Position numbers and translations under genes: made by a program
Origin: Lachnospiraceae bacterium
Lineage (GTDB): Bacteria > Bacillota > Clostridia > Lachnospirales > Lachnospiraceae
Direction: 5' to 3'
NCBI GenBank assembly: GCA_021770245.1
Contig: JAETRI010000009.1
Coordinates: forward strand, 38,884 to 102,883
Length of the DNA stretch: 64,000 bases
The notes under the pieces: generated by a model
What the model was told of the DNA's origin: nothing
The model's database searches: none
The model's input: the letters and a program-made list of their open reading frames with translations, nothing else
Part shown: positions 1 to 9,095 of the stretch, piece after piece
How the letters are laid out: every line of letters begins with the position of its first letter
Numbering within the stretch: the first letter of the stretch is position 1

Positions 1-1
1 T

Positions 2-1141
2 TTCCTCGCAGGGCTGATCCTGGCAGTCTGTATCCTGCCGGGACTTCGTGCGGATGCGAAGGAAGAGGCGGACAGGCCGGAGGCGGCCGGCGAGGGACTG
101 GTGGGGCTCCTGGGAAGCCCTGCGGCGACCGTGGCCGCGGCGGATACCACCGGAATGGAATACAGGAGTTATCTGCAGCGGGTGGAGGGGATCGACCGGA
201 TATCCGAGCTGCCGGACCGGGGATTTACGGTAATAGAATCCCAGGTATTTAGGGTAGAACTGGAGAATTTCGGGGAGGTTTCCTTTGTCCCGGCACTGGA
301 CGAACGATATCACAGGCTGGTGGTGTTTCTGGAAGGCCAGGACGGGAGCATCCTGTATCGGACGCAGGAGCTGGCAGCCAATTACCTGGCCCGGGGGAAG
401 ATGATGCAGGCCGCAAAAGGGATTGCAGGAGTTTCCTTCCAGGATGTGAACGGAGACGGACTGACGGATATCCTGTTGATCGCTTCCTGTACGGACGAGG
501 GCGCTTTTCCCGCAAAACGCGTGGTCCGGGTGGGGGATGTGCTGTTCCAGGACGGCAGGGGATTTTATCGGGACTGGAGGCTGTCGGATGAGATCAATCG
601 TTTCGGCATGAACAAAAGCCTGAAGCTGATGGCGGCCTTCGTCATGGACGGGGATTCCACGGAATTTCTGTATACGGCGGTAACCCTGGAGGAGCTGCTT
701 TCCCACGGATTTGAAATCATAAAGGAACAATGCTACGTCAGAGAGTTTGAAAAACTGGGAAGGCTTCGCGTGGTACCGGGAACCTTCCGGGCGGCCGGAT
801 ATGATATGTTTTTCATCTATCTGGTGAACGAGCAGGGAAATATTGCGTGGAGTTTTCAGCCCATGGGGGATTATGACAACCTGTATGCTCTGCGCGGGAT
901 GACCTGCCGGGATGTGGACGGGGACGGGATGAAGGATATTGTGGTGCTGGCCCGGTACAGCAGGGAGGACGACAGGGGCGGTATGACGGTGGAAAGCGAT
1001 TATGAGATCTATTACCAGAGAACGGACGGTTTTGATACGGACACCGGTTTTAAGGCCACGTATCGCTGCGAAGATACGGACACAGTGGAAGAACTGGTGG
1101 AAAAGGCCCGGGCATACTGGGGCTGGTCCTATGTGGGGTAG
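2..1141 (+). CDS. FG-GAP/VCBS-like repeat exported protein, 5' end cut by window
   Basis: Frame is open from base 2 with a hydrophobic N-terminal stretch (FLAGLILAVCILPGL); Ca-binding-like motifs DVNGDGLTDI and DVDGDGMKDI. Confidence 0.6.
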   Translation, partial: FLAGLILAVCILPGLRADAKEEADRPEAAGEGLVGLLGSPAATVAAADTTGMEYRSYLQRVEGIDRISELPDRGFTVIESQVFRVELENFGEVSFVPALDERYHRLVVFLEGQDGSILYRTQELAANYLARGKMMQAAKGIAGVSFQDVNGDGLTDILLIASCTDEGAFPAKRVVRVGDVLFQDGRGFYRDWRLSDEINRFGMNKSLKLMAAFVMDGDSTEFLYTAVTLEELLSHGFEIIKEQCYVREFEKLGRLRVVPGTFRAAGYDMFFIYLVNEQGNIAWSFQPMGDYDNLYALRGMTCRDVDGDGMKDIVVLARYSREDDRGGMTVESDYEIYYQRTDGFDTDTGFKATYRCEDTDTVEELVEKARAYWGWSYVG

Positions 1142-1177
1142 GTTGAAAAAAGGCCCGATGGCCTTTTTTCAACCCGG

Positions 1178-1288
1178 CAATTTGCGCCGGAGCGTCACAA
1201 ATTGTTATGATGGCAGACGAGAATTCGCCTCCGCGAATTCTCGTCGCCCCGTCGCGAAAACGCTCCGGAATGCGAGGTTAGATTGAAA
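1178..1288 (+). repeat. Dispersed palindromic intergenic element, copy 1
   Basis: CCGGAGCGT...ACGCTCCGG outer arms and inner perfect 12-bp arms gacgagaattcg/cgaattctcgtc; shares most of its sequence with 31561-31642 in inverse orientation. Confidence 0.7.
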
Positions 1289-1386
1289 AATAAGCCCGAT
1301 GGCTTATTTTTCAATCGCCATTTGTGCCGCAGGCGGCCCAAATGGAATCGCAGATGCGAAATCGCATCCGCGATTTCGCATCGCGT

Positions 1387-3280
1387 GTGTGCCCGGTGGG
1401 CACACGCTCTAACGGGTGAAAGTCCCCAATCCGCCCGGCAGTGGGAAGGATACAGCCGAAGCCAAGGGTGTCCACCGTGAGGTGGAATCTGAAGAAAGGA
1501 TTAGGCAAAACTCTGGCTTACTACATTTGAGGCTAAATGCAAGGATAAGATTGCGCGGCAAATCAAAGTCCAATAACTGCACGGAATCGCATTTAGTAAT
1601 TATGGAGCGAGTATAAGAGGGAAAGAGCGTGTGAGTACCCGGGGAGGTCTCGTGGACGCATCCAATGCAATAAAACATTTGCGGAAGCGGTTGAAACAAG
1701 ATTTATCACGAGAAGTCAGCAGAGGTCATAGTACCATGGCGGTTGCAAACGTTATGGGAAGGACTGAACTTTAGGAGATGTGAGTAAATGAATGTAACCA
1801 AAGATAGGTATAAGGACAGACAACTTCATATGGAAGACTATCTGCAAATGGTATCTGCGGAACAGAAAGAGTATGCGGAAGTGCCCGTCTATCAGCGGAT
1901 TACTGAAAACAACCACATCATCACGGACTTTTGGAGGGACAATCTACTGGAATTGATTTTGCGGGAAGACAACTTAAACAGGGCGTACAAGAGAGTGAAA
2001 TCAAACAAAGGCAAAGGTGGAATTGACGGAATGCAGGTGGATGAACTATTGCCCTACCTGAAAGAAAACCAGAGCGAAATCATCCGGAAGATACGGGAAG
2101 GGAAATACAAACCCAACCCAGTCCGCAGGGTAGAAATACCAAAAGAAGAAAAGGGTAAGGTCAGGGAATTAGGAATCCCCATTGTCGTAGACCGCATGGT
2201 GCAACAGGCGATAACCCAGGAATTGACGATCCTGTATGAGGAACAGTTTACAGAGAGCAGTTATGGATTCAGACCGGGGAGAAGCCAGCACGACGCATTG
2301 AGAGCCTGCAAGAGAAATGTAGAAGAGGGATATGTGTATGTGGTGAGTATGGATTTAGAGAAGTTCTTCGATACGGTAAACCACAGCAAATTAATAGAGG
2401 TAATGTCGCGGACGATCAAAGACGGGCGAGTGGTATCATTAATACACAAATACCTGAACGCAGGAGTATTGCAGAACGGATTCTTTGAGAAGACGGAAGA
2501 AGGAGTGCCGCAGGGGGGACCGTTAAGCCCACTGTGCGGGAACGTGATGCTGAATGAACTGGATAAAGAACTGGAACGCAGGGGGCACCGATATGTGAGA
2601 TATGCGGACGATGGGCTGATATTCTGCAAGAGCAGGAAGAGTGCGGAACGATCGCTAGAGAACATCATTCCCTATATAGAGGGGGAGCTATTCCTGAAAG
2701 TGAACCGAGCCAAGACAACAGTAACCCATGTGAGCAAGATGAAATATCTGGGATACGCATTTTACCGGAATAAAGGAGAGTGTAGATTCCGGGTACACCC
2801 GAAGACGATCCGAAAGATGAGAGCCAGGATAAGGGAGATAACCCAAAAGAATAAAGGATGGAGTAATGTCTACCGGAGGAAGAAACTAGAGGAGTATGCC
2901 AGAGGGTGGATAAATTACTATAAACTTGCAGACATGAAAAGACTGATGAAGGAGACAGACGAATGGCTCCGGCGCAGGATACGTGCAATCTATTGGAAAC
3001 AATGGAAAAAGGTAAAGACGAAATATCGAAACCTGAGAGCATTAAAGCTCGAGGAGTGGCAGGTACGTCAGATAGCCAACAGTCGGAAAGGTTACTGGAG
3101 GACAGCGAAGATATTAAGTGTGGGCCTTACCAATAAAATAATAGCCAAACTGGGGTATATATCCATGCTTGACTATTATCTGAAAGTTGCGTGAAAACTA
3201 GAGAACCGCTGTATACCGAACGGTACGTACAGTGGTGTGGGAGGTCGGCTACTCAACTAATGGGTAGCCTCCTACCCGAT
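1387..3280 (+). mobile_element. Group II intron with maturase ORF
   Basis: 5' GTGTGCCCGG start, 'AAGGGTGTCCACCGTGAGGTGGAATCTGAAG' domain I-like sequence, maturase ORF, domain V/VI-like 'GAACCGCTGTATACCGAACGGTACGTACAGTGGTGTGGGAGGTCGG...CCTACCCGAT' 3' end. Confidence 0.85.
1788..3194 (+). CDS. ltrA: Group II intron reverse transcriptase/maturase
   Basis: RT motifs SYGFRPGRSQHDAL, MDLEKFFDTVNH, GVPQGGPLSPL, RYADD; C-terminal group II maturase domain (YARGWINYYKLADM); no evident HNH domain. Confidence 0.95.
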   Translation: MNVTKDRYKDRQLHMEDYLQMVSAEQKEYAEVPVYQRITENNHIITDFWRDNLLELILREDNLNRAYKRVKSNKGKGGIDGMQVDELLPYLKENQSEIIRKIREGKYKPNPVRRVEIPKEEKGKVRELGIPIVVDRMVQQAITQELTILYEEQFTESSYGFRPGRSQHDALRACKRNVEEGYVYVVSMDLEKFFDTVNHSKLIEVMSRTIKDGRVVSLIHKYLNAGVLQNGFFEKTEEGVPQGGPLSPLCGNVMLNELDKELERRGHRYVRYADDGLIFCKSRKSAERSLENIIPYIEGELFLKVNRAKTTVTHVSKMKYLGYAFYRNKGECRFRVHPKTIRKMRARIREITQKNKGWSNVYRRKKLEEYARGWINYYKLADMKRLMKETDEWLRRRIRAIYWKQWKKVKTKYRNLRALKLEEWQVRQIANSRKGYWRTAKILSVGLTNKIIAKLGYISMLDYYLKVA

Positions 3281-3308
3281 ATAGGACGCGGCATGGAGGG
3301 GTAGTGCG

Positions 3309-3962
3309 ATGATAAAAATATTGATTGTGGACGACGAAAAGCCGATATGTGATCTGATTGAGATGAACCTGTCCGCCGCGGGATACCATTGTACCGCAGT
3401 GATGGACGGGCTGGAGGCGCTGGATCTGATCGAACAGCAGAGCTTTGACCTGATTCTCCTGGACATCATGCTGCCCGGCGCGGACGGCTATGATATTATG
3501 GAGTATATCAGGCCGCTTCAGATTCCCGTGATTTTCATTACGGCCAGGCATGAGGTGCGCGACCGAGTGAAAGGGCTCCGGCTCGGGGCGGACGATTATC
3601 TGGTGAAGCCCTTTGATATCGTGGAACTTGCGGCCAGGGTGGAGGCGGTACTCCGGCGGTATAATAAAACGGAACAGATTCTGGAGGCCGGGGACGTAGT
3701 GGTGGACGTGGAAGCCCGCCGGGTGACCAAGGCGGGACGCCCGGTGGTGCTCACGAATAAGGAGTTCGGGCTGCTGGTCTTGTTTCTGAGAAACAGAAAC
3801 GTCGCGCTTTTCCGTGAGACAATCTATGAAAAGGTATGGGAAGGGGAGTACGACGGGGACAGCCGTACCCTGGATCTGCATGTACAGCGCCTGCGGAGGA
3901 AGCTGGGCTGGGAACACTGTCTGGTGGCCGTCTATAAGGTGGGATACCGCCTGGAGATTTGA
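3309..3962 (+). CDS. OmpR-family response regulator
   Basis: Receiver domain (IVDDEKPI, LLDIMLPGADG, ITAR, KPFD) plus winged-helix C-terminus (RTLDLHVQRLRRKL). Confidence 0.95.
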   Translation: MIKILIVDDEKPICDLIEMNLSAAGYHCTAVMDGLEALDLIEQQSFDLILLDIMLPGADGYDIMEYIRPLQIPVIFITARHEVRDRVKGLRLGADDYLVKPFDIVELAARVEAVLRRYNKTEQILEAGDVVVDVEARRVTKAGRPVVLTNKEFGLLVLFLRNRNVALFRETIYEKVWEGEYDGDSRTLDLHVQRLRRKLGWEHCLVAVYKVGYRLEI

Positions 3963-4065
3963 AGACGGCAGACCGAAAATTGCAGTCTTCCTGATTGGGG
4001 TACGCGCCAAGGGGCGCGGATAGGAGCAATGAGGTGCCGCCTGCGGCGGCGGGAGGGAGGGGAAT

Positions 4066-5469
4066 TTGAAATTCTCCACAAAACTGTTATTATGCACCAT
4101 GATGCTCATGGCGGCGGTTCTGGGCCTTTCCGGGTTTTACTTTGTCAATTATGTATTTGAATCCTCCCTGGAACGGGAGATTCAGCAGGCTTTGGACGAA
4201 AGCAGCATCCTGCGGTTCGCTTTTGAGACCGCAGCCCTGAACGTACCGGTCAAATACGATGTGCTGCCGGACGGCAGCGTGTTCCAGATTGCGTCCAACA
4301 TGGAGACGGGAAGCCAGGGGGCCGGGAGGCTTTTGCGTATTACGGACGAAGACGGGAACGTGCTCTATGCCAGCGAAGGGTTTGAGGCGGACGGAAGACT
4401 TCTGGGGCAGACGGAGGAGGGGAGGAAGACCTACCGGGTGATCGAAACGGGGAAGGATTTTTTCATCCATACGTCCAGTACGGTTAACGCCCTGGATCGG
4501 CTCCTGTATTTGGAAACGTTAAAGGACGTATCGGAGGTATTCCGGGAAAGGGGCCTGGGATTTTCGGTTTACAGACAGCTGACGATTCTCATGCTGCTTT
4601 TGGGTACGGTGATCATGCATTTCATTTCCTCCTGGCTGACCAGGCCGGTACGCCTTTTAACCAGGGCCACAAAACGGATGGCTGCCGGAGATTATTCTTA
4701 CCGTGCCAGAAAGGTCAGCCGGGACGAACTCGGGGCACTGACCGGGGATTTCAACCGGATGGCGGCGGCTTTGGAAGAGAACATCGAAAGGCTGGAAGAG
4801 GAAATCCAGGCCAGGGAGGATTTCGTAGGCGCTTTTGCCCACGAACTGAAGACTCCTTTGACCTCCATCATCGGTTATGCGGACATGCTCCGATCCCGGA
4901 AATTGGACGAAGAAAAGAGCTTTCTTTCGGCAAATTATATCTATACGGAGGGCAAAAGGCTGGAAGCCATGTCCATACGGCTTTTGGACATCATCGTTAC
5001 GAGGCGGGGGAAGGCGGAGCTTGCTGCAGTACCGGTGAAAGCCCTGTTTGGCTATCTTAAGGATATGTTTGCCGTTCGGGAGGATATGGAATATCAATTT
5101 ACTTATGAAGAAGGGACGGTACAGGCGGAGGCCGGGCTGATCGAGACCGTGTTGGTGAACCTGCTGGACAATGCCTGCAAGGCTTCCGAACCGGGAAGCA
5201 GGATTGAGGTGGAAGGCAGAAAGACGGAAGAAGGATATCGCTTCACGGTTCGCGACTATGGGATTGGCATCCCGGAGAAAGAGCAGGCGCGGATCACGCA
5301 GGCCTTTTATATGGTGGATAAATCCCGCTCCAGGAGCAGGAACGGGGCGGGCCTAGGCTTGGCCCTGTGCACGGAGATCCTGGCTCTGCACGCAAGCAGG
5401 CTGGAAATTGAGAGCGCGCCGGGAGAGGGGAGCCGGATCGGTTTTCTCCTTCCGGAGGCAGCGGAATGA
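4066..5469 (+). CDS. Sensor histidine kinase (TTG start)
   Basis: TM segment, HAMP, H-box FAHELKTPLTSIIGYADML, N-box LLDNACKAS, G-boxes GIGIPE / GAGLGLAL. Confidence 0.93.
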   Translation: MKFSTKLLLCTMMLMAAVLGLSGFYFVNYVFESSLEREIQQALDESSILRFAFETAALNVPVKYDVLPDGSVFQIASNMETGSQGAGRLLRITDEDGNVLYASEGFEADGRLLGQTEEGRKTYRVIETGKDFFIHTSSTVNALDRLLYLETLKDVSEVFRERGLGFSVYRQLTILMLLLGTVIMHFISSWLTRPVRLLTRATKRMAAGDYSYRARKVSRDELGALTGDFNRMAAALEENIERLEEEIQAREDFVGAFAHELKTPLTSIIGYADMLRSRKLDEEKSFLSANYIYTEGKRLEAMSIRLLDIIVTRRGKAELAAVPVKALFGYLKDMFAVREDMEYQFTYEEGTVQAEAGLIETVLVNLLDNACKASEPGSRIEVEGRKTEEGYRFTVRDYGIGIPEKEQARITQAFYMVDKSRSRSRNGAGLGLALCTEILALHASRLEIESAPGEGSRIGFLLPEAAE

Positions 5470-5479
5470 AAGGGTTCAT

Positions 5480-6286
5480 ATGAAAAAAGGTGGAGCAGGA
5501 AGATTCCTTCTGTCGGCGGCAGCCCTTATGATTACGGCTCTGTCCATATGGGGGCCGGAGGCTTTGGCCGAATATAAAGATCGGGCGGTGCTCAATCAGA
5601 TTCATACACAAGAGGCGCCCGCGGAAGGGGAAGGATACCGATACCGCTTGGGGATGGCGGAAAAACTGCATATTCTCTCCAAATGCCTGGAAGGCCAGCA
5701 TCCTGCGGAAGGCAGGACGGAGCGGGGCGAAGTACCCGAGGATTATCAGGAGGGGACCTATGCTTTCATCATCAATCACAGGGGACCTTCGGGAAAGGAG
5801 ATCACGCAGGAGCAGATCTATACGGTCTGTGAGGACGGGATGGCCCGGTTGAAGGAGCTGGGAATTCTGCCCGGGGAAGTGCGGGAAATAGAAAAAGAGG
5901 ACTATGATGCCGTTCTCTATTCCGCCATAGACGTGCCGGACCCGCAGAACAACGTGGCGGTATGGAAAATCAGCCTGACCGCCAGCCAGGCGAACGCCGA
6001 CCGGAGAAACCGGCTGATCGATGCATATATCGACGCGGACGACGGCAGGATCTATGAATTCTATGCCCGTACCTCTTTAAGCTGGGAAGAAATTGATCCG
6101 GATGAAATCATGAGACAGTGGAGCGCTTATATGGGGCTGGGAGAAGCGCAGCCCTATGAGTCGGACAATCCGCTGATGGAGAATACCCCCTGCTATAAGA
6201 GGTACAGCGTTCCGGGGGCAGAGCGGACGATCGTGACCGTAGGCTTTTATGAGGGGATCAACGAACTGTTTTTAAAGATTTCCTGA
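5480..6286 (+). CDS. Secreted protein of unknown function in the two-component operon
   Basis: N-terminal signal-like sequence MKKGGAGRFLLSAAALMITALSIWG; follows the kinase closely. Confidence 0.7.
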   Translation: MKKGGAGRFLLSAAALMITALSIWGPEALAEYKDRAVLNQIHTQEAPAEGEGYRYRLGMAEKLHILSKCLEGQHPAEGRTERGEVPEDYQEGTYAFIINHRGPSGKEITQEQIYTVCEDGMARLKELGILPGEVREIEKEDYDAVLYSAIDVPDPQNNVAVWKISLTASQANADRRNRLIDAYIDADDGRIYEFYARTSLSWEEIDPDEIMRQWSAYMGLGEAQPYESDNPLMENTPCYKRYSVPGAERTIVTVGFYEGINELFLKIS

Positions 6287-6319
6287 ACCGGATTCCGGTG
6301 GAAAACGGATGATGCAACT

Positions 6320-6363
6320 ATGATACAAAAATGATGAGAATATGATACAAAAATGATGAGAAT
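6320..6363 (+). repeat. Two perfect tandem copies of a 22-bp unit
   Basis: ATGATACAAAAATGATGAGAAT at 6320-6341 and 6342-6363. Confidence 0.9.
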
Positions 6364-6557
6364 ATGATGCAGGCCCCGGCTAGACTGTGTATGTAGGTTG
6401 AAAAATGGCTGAACAGCCGTTTTTCAACCGGGAATCTGTGCTGGGTAACACGGAAGTGCTGCCTTATGCACGAAAGTTCCCTTTGAATTGAATGCCGTCT
6501 TGCGACGGCAGAATGGCGGTTAGATTGAAAATCGGCAGCGGTAGAACGGGAGTCGGA

Positions 6558-8060
6558 ATGTACACAGGATTGGCTTATTCGGGCAGCAGGAGAAGGCACA
6601 GAAGCAGGGAGTTAAGAAAGGTAAGACTGGGGGCCATATTGGCGATAGAGGGCTGGCTCCTTTTATTTTTCATGATACAGGTGCTGAAAATAGGGGGAAT
6701 CGGCCTGTCGGCGGTACATAGGGAGCAGTCCGCCGGGCGCTTTGGAGGAGCGCAGGGACAGGGCATGGAGAGAGGGCTTTTGCAGGAGAAATTCTTCTCC
6801 CCCGAGAAGTTCCTTTTCGGGGAGAACGTATCTTTCCGCAAAAAAGGGCTGCTGCGGGAGGAGACTGCGCCGGATCTGTATGAAACTTTATTCGGGATGC
6901 ACGAGATTCCGCTCATTGCCTTGGACGCGGGCCACGGAGGGACGGATGCAGGCTGCTGCGCGGAGGGGATCGAGGAAAAAGAGATTAACCTGCAGATCGC
7001 AAAGCGGGTATCGGAAAAATTGGCCGGAATGGGTTACCAGGTTCTCATGATCCGGGAGGCGGACGATTCTTTCGGCCCGGAGGACCGGGTGAGGCTGGCT
7101 AACTTCCGAAGGGCGGACGCATACATAAGCATCCATCAGAATTTCTACGAGGAAGACACGGCGGTAAGCGGTATGGAGACCTGGTTTTATGGGGCGGATG
7201 CTTCCCGGGACAGCAGGCGGCTGGCACAGCTGATTCATCGGGAAACCGCGGTGCAGACGGGGGCCGCAGTGCGGGAACTGCGGGACGATGCGGATTTTTG
7301 CGTGACGGGGAAGACGTCCATGCCGGCCTGCCTGATCGAAACGGGATTTTTATCCAATCCGCAGGAACGGGGACTGCTCGCCACGCCGGAATATCAGGAG
7401 AAGATTGCCGACGGGATAGCGGAGGGGATCCGGCTCTATTTTCAGCCCAAGACCATGTATCTCACCTTTGACGACGGCCCTTCGGCGGAGAATACCGGAA
7501 GGGTGCTGGATATCCTGAAGGAGCGCGGGATCAAGGCCACTTTTTTCCTGGTGGGAGAAAATGTGGAGAAAAATCCGCAGATGGCGCGGCGGATTGCCGA
7601 AGAAGGCCACACCATAGGGATCCACTGTTACCATCATGACTATGAGGAAATCTACGAGAGCGTAGACAGCTATCTGGAGGATTTTGAAAAGGCGTATCAG
7701 GCAGTGTACGCTGCCACGGGAGTGGAAGCGAGGCTGTTCCGTTTCCCGGGAGGGAGCGTCAATGCCCATAATAAGGGTGTATACGAAGACATTATAGAGG
7801 CGATGACGGAGAGGGGATTTATTTATTACGACTGGAATGCCAGCCTGGAGGACGCCTTTGGGAGGGCGGAACCGGAGGAACTGATCGTCAACGCGAGGGA
7901 GAGCACACTGGGGAGGCAGCGGGTGGTTCTGCTGGCCCATGATATCGTTTATAATACAGGGATGTGCCTGGAAGGGCTGCTGGATGCGCTGCCGGAATAC
8001 CGGATGGAACCGCTGACGGAGGAAACGGAACCGATCCGGTTTGCCACGGGAAAATCCTGA
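6558..8060 (+). CDS. Bifunctional N-acetylmuramoyl-L-alanine amidase (Amidase_3) + polysaccharide deacetylase
   Basis: Amidase_3 signature ALDAGHGGTDAG...SIHQN...CLIETGFLSN, then NodB signature YLTFDDGPSAENT...IGIHCYHHDYE...RFPGG. Confidence 0.9.
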   Translation: MYTGLAYSGSRRRHRSRELRKVRLGAILAIEGWLLLFFMIQVLKIGGIGLSAVHREQSAGRFGGAQGQGMERGLLQEKFFSPEKFLFGENVSFRKKGLLREETAPDLYETLFGMHEIPLIALDAGHGGTDAGCCAEGIEEKEINLQIAKRVSEKLAGMGYQVLMIREADDSFGPEDRVRLANFRRADAYISIHQNFYEEDTAVSGMETWFYGADASRDSRRLAQLIHRETAVQTGAAVRELRDDADFCVTGKTSMPACLIETGFLSNPQERGLLATPEYQEKIADGIAEGIRLYFQPKTMYLTFDDGPSAENTGRVLDILKERGIKATFFLVGENVEKNPQMARRIAEEGHTIGIHCYHHDYEEIYESVDSYLEDFEKAYQAVYAATGVEARLFRFPGGSVNAHNKGVYEDIIEAMTERGFIYYDWNASLEDAFGRAEPEELIVNARESTLGRQRVVLLAHDIVYNTGMCLEGLLDALPEYRMEPLTEETEPIRFATGKS

Positions 8061-8148
8061 CTAAAATTCCATGGCAGTTGAAACGCCCCGCAGGCTCCCG
8101 GACACCGGGGAGCGGAAGCCTGCTTTGTAATTTAACGTCCTTCGGCCG

Positions 8149-9030
8149 TTATAGATATTCCCGATAGGCGTCCTCCGGGGCGTCCAGGAAGCAAAGGCCC
8201 ACGATTCCGCGGCCGGTGTGGGCGCCGATGGCACAGCCTACGGTGGAAATGCAGATATCCGCGGGGTGCAGCTGCTCCCGGATCAGATTCAAGGTAAAAT
8301 GCAGCGCCTCTTCGTCCTCGCCGTGGCAGACGGAAAGAAGCTGGGACTGCGGATCCGCGCCGTGTTCTTTGGCATAATCCACCAGGGCCTTGAGGGATTT
8401 CTTGTGTCCGCGGACGGTTTTGAGCACCTGGAGGGAACCCTTCTTATCCACGATCAGCACGGGCTTCATATCCAGGGCTTCGCCCAGAGTACCCTTCCAT
8501 TTGGAGAGCCTCCCGCCCTTGATCAGGTAGGCCAGCGTGCGCACCGTAAAGACATGGCGGATATGCGTGCGGTAGAATTCCGCCGCTTCCAGCAGGGTTT
8601 CCTTGGGAGCGCCGTGTTCCTGGAGGGTTAAGAGCTTCCGCACCAGAAGGCCGAAGCCCGCGGAGGCGCAGAGGGAATCCACAATGGTGAGATCGAAATC
8701 CGGATAGTCCTCCAGAATGGTGGCTTTGGCTAAGTTGGCGGCATTAAAGGTACCTGCAATACCGGTGGAGAAGCACAGGTAGATCACGCTGTCTCCGTTT
8801 TTGGCATAGGGGAGAAAGGCCTCCTCAAACATGGCAGGGTTGATATGATAGGTTTTCACATCCCGGGAGGTATCGTCCAGGATTTGATAGAATTCTTTGG
8901 TATGGATGGTCTTTCCATCCAGGTAGTCTACCTCGTCGATCACCACGGGGGTGGGGATGACGTGGAGATTGTAACGTTGGATCACTTCCTCCGGAAGGTC
9001 GGAAGCGGAATCGGTAATGATTTTCAGCAT
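8149..9030 (-). CDS. DegV family fatty-acid-binding protein
   Basis: MLKIITDSASDLPEEV N-terminus and DegV-like body. Confidence 0.93.
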   Translation of the reverse strand: MLKIITDSASDLPEEVIQRYNLHVIPTPVVIDEVDYLDGKTIHTKEFYQILDDTSRDVKTYHINPAMFEEAFLPYAKNGDSVIYLCFSTGIAGTFNAANLAKATILEDYPDFDLTIVDSLCASAGFGLLVRKLLTLQEHGAPKETLLEAAEFYRTHIRHVFTVRTLAYLIKGGRLSKWKGTLGEALDMKPVLIVDKKGSLQVLKTVRGHKKSLKALVDYAKEHGADPQSQLLSVCHGEDEEALHFTLNLIREQLHPADICISTVGCAIGAHTGRGIVGLCFLDAPEDAYREYL

Positions 9031-9095
9031 AGCTCCTCACATTCTGCCGTAATGACGGCTTCCCAATCAAACTGATCCGTATGGGAGACAGCGTT

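Noticed and set aside
1788-3194. First RT considered as a DGR or retron RT
   Set aside because: It has QGGPLSP and YADD plus a maturase domain and sits inside recognizable intron ends, so it is a group II intron RT.
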